8,325 bases of DNA from DASQDN01 sp035630195 (GTDB lineage: Bacteria; Acidobacteriota; Terriglobia; Bryobacterales; Bryobacteraceae), in the NCBI GenBank assembly GCA_035630195.1, contig DASQLD010000018.1, positions 1 to 8,325 on the forward strand. Reading direction: 5' to 3'. The number at the start of each line of letters is the position of its first letter. The stretch's first letter is position 1. The notes below the pieces were generated by a model that saw only the letters and a list, made by a program, of their open reading frames with translations, was not told where the DNA came from and did no database searches. This document shows positions 7,123 to 8,325 of the stretch, piece by piece. The position numbers were made by a program, and so were the translations under genes.

Positions 7123-8325
7123 ATGCACACATTACGAATGCCGCTCGTTGCCGGTGACAAACTGGGACCCTATGAAATCCTGACGCCGATTGGCGCCGGG
7201 GGCATGGGCGAAGTCTACAAGGGCCGCGACACTCGCCTCAACCGCACGATCGCCATCAAGATCCTCAAGGCCGGCGCGCGTGAGCGCTTCGAGCGCGAAG
7301 CCCGCGCCATCTCTGCGCTGAACCATTCGCATATTTGCCACCTCCACGATATCGGCACACAGGACGGCATGGATTTCCTGGTAATGGAATACCTTGACGG
7401 CGACACACTCGAGCGACGCCTCAAAAAAGGTCCACTGCCAATCAAGCAGGCTCTGACTCACGGAATCGAGATCGCCACCGCTCTCGCGGCGGCACACCAG
7501 GCGGGCATCGTCCACCGGGATCTCAAGCCGGCCAACATTATGCTCGTCAAGGCAGGGGCGAAGCTCCTTGATTTCGGACTGGCAAAGCCAACTATCCATG
7601 GCGCCGGCGATTCAACGGCGACGCTCGCGATTACCAGTGAAAACGTGCTGATCGGCACCGTCCAGTACATGGCGCCCGAGCTACTCGAGGGCAAGGACGC
7701 CGACGCCCGCAGTGACATCTTTGCGTTCGGTCTGGTTTTGTATGAGATGCTCACCGGACGCAGAGCGTTCTCAGGCGGCAGCGTCGCCAGTCTGATGGCA
7801 GCCATCCTAACCTCTGAAACGCCCGCTCTCACGCGGACCCAGCCGCTCGCGCCACCCGAACTCGACCGCATTGTCGGCAAGTGCCTTGAAAAGGATCCCG
7901 CCAAACGCTGGCAGTCCGCACAAGACATTGTTTGGGAACTGGAATGGTCGGCCGAAGCACTCGGTCGGCCGTCGGCAGCACTCCCATCGCTCGTGTCTCG
8001 TCCTCGCTTGCCTTGGCTGGTCGCCGGCGGCGCGCTGGCGATGTTTTTGCTGCTGGTCATCGCGTACCTGTTCCGCTCCCCGCAGGCTCAGCCGTTGCGC
8101 GCTCTATCAATTGTCGCTCTGCCAGGGCACAGCATTCTGGAATCCGTGATCTCGCCGGATGGCTCCCGTGTTGCCTTTACGCTCCTCGATCCGAGCGGGA
8201 AACGGCAACTGTGCGTTCGACCCCTCGATTCTGTACAACACCGGGCTATCCCCGGCACTAATGGCGCATCAAATCCGTTCTGGTCGCCTGACGCGCGATA
8301 TCTCGGCTTCTTCGCTCAACGAAAG
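7123..8325 (+). CDS. Receptor-type Ser/Thr protein kinase with membrane span and C-terminal propeller (3' end outside window)
   Basis: The first 401 residues of a Hanks-type (PknB-like) Ser/Thr kinase; no stop occurs before the window end. Motifs in order: Gly-rich loop GAGGMGEVY (24-32), catalytic Lys in AIK (K46), helix-C Glu (E59), HRDLKPAN (131-138, catalytic D133), DFG (150-152), APE (184-186), SDIFAFG (D198) and the late conserved Arg (R262). The activation loop contains a Ser/Thr-rich stretch (DSTATLAITS, 163-172) suited to autophosphorylation, and as an RD kinase it is probably controlled this way. Every key residue is present, so it should be active. A single membrane span lies at about 297-318. 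After it come the first propeller repeats, SVISPDGSRVAF (341-352) and FWSPDARYLGFF (386-397). Kinase in the cytoplasm and propeller in the periplasm is the expected topology. ATG 7123 is used; ATG 7138 is an alternative five codons in. Neither has a strong ribosome site. The substrate is unknown. Confidence 0.93.
   Translation, partial: MHTLRMPLVAGDKLGPYEILTPIGAGGMGEVYKGRDTRLNRTIAIKILKAGARERFEREARAISALNHSHICHLHDIGTQDGMDFLVMEYLDGDTLERRLKKGPLPIKQALTHGIEIATALAAAHQAGIVHRDLKPANIMLVKAGAKLLDFGLAKPTIHGAGDSTATLAITSENVLIGTVQYMAPELLEGKDADARSDIFAFGLVLYEMLTGRRAFSGGSVASLMAAILTSETPALTRTQPLAPPELDRIVGKCLEKDPAKRWQSAQDIVWELEWSAEALGRPSAALPSLVSRPRLPWLVAGGALAMFLLLVIAYLFRSPQAQPLRALSIVALPGHSILESVISPDGSRVAFTLLDPSGKRQLCVRPLDSVQHRAIPGTNGASNPFWSPDARYLGFFAQRK

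Noticed and set aside
7132..8060. Minus-strand open frames (155 and 200 codons) across the kinase gene
   Set aside because: They are antisense to a kinase with every catalytic motif intact and show no domain of their own.

Overview
The window looks like part of a chromosome from an Acidobacteriota species, most likely Solibacter/Bryobacter-like. That placement is an inference from gene style: membrane proteins with a cytoplasmic signalling domain, one membrane span and a periplasmic WD40/TolB-type propeller, a Hanks-type Ser/Thr kinase of the same build, exported kinesin-light-chain-type TPR proteins, and mid-to-high G+C with long non-coding gaps. No rRNA, tRNA, CRISPR array or phage gene was seen.

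Layout. (1) 2-462, plus: the C-terminal part of an IS3-family transposase (DDE integrase core), open at the left edge and broken by an apparent one-base deletion near 350. (2) 728-1933, minus: a Tat-exported amidohydrolase/deacetylase-family metal enzyme with all expected metal ligands. (3) 1934-2802: a long gap between divergent genes, without a convincing gene. (4) 2803-4998, plus: a membrane-anchored regulator with an N-terminal domain resembling an OmpR/PhoB/CadC winged helix, one membrane span and a C-terminal propeller. (5) 5108-6241, plus: a secreted TPR-repeat protein, 109 bases downstream of the regulator and possibly co-transcribed. (6) 6242-7122: a second long gap with a weak terminator-like hairpin and a perfect 9-bp inverted repeat. 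(7) 7123-8325, plus: a Ser/Thr protein kinase with one membrane span and the start of a propeller, running off the right edge.

The most interesting point is the pairing of genes 4 and 7. Both seem to carry the same kind of periplasmic propeller on one membrane span, but one has a putative DNA-binding head and the other a kinase head. This looks like a modular receptor family in which the cytoplasmic output has been exchanged. The first would be a ToxR/CadC-like one-component regulator, the second a receptor kinase. The exported amidohydrolase and TPR protein would act in the same compartment as the propellers, but nothing in the sequence proves a functional link. No wholly new system is evident; the winged-helix/propeller regulator is the best candidate for a closer look.
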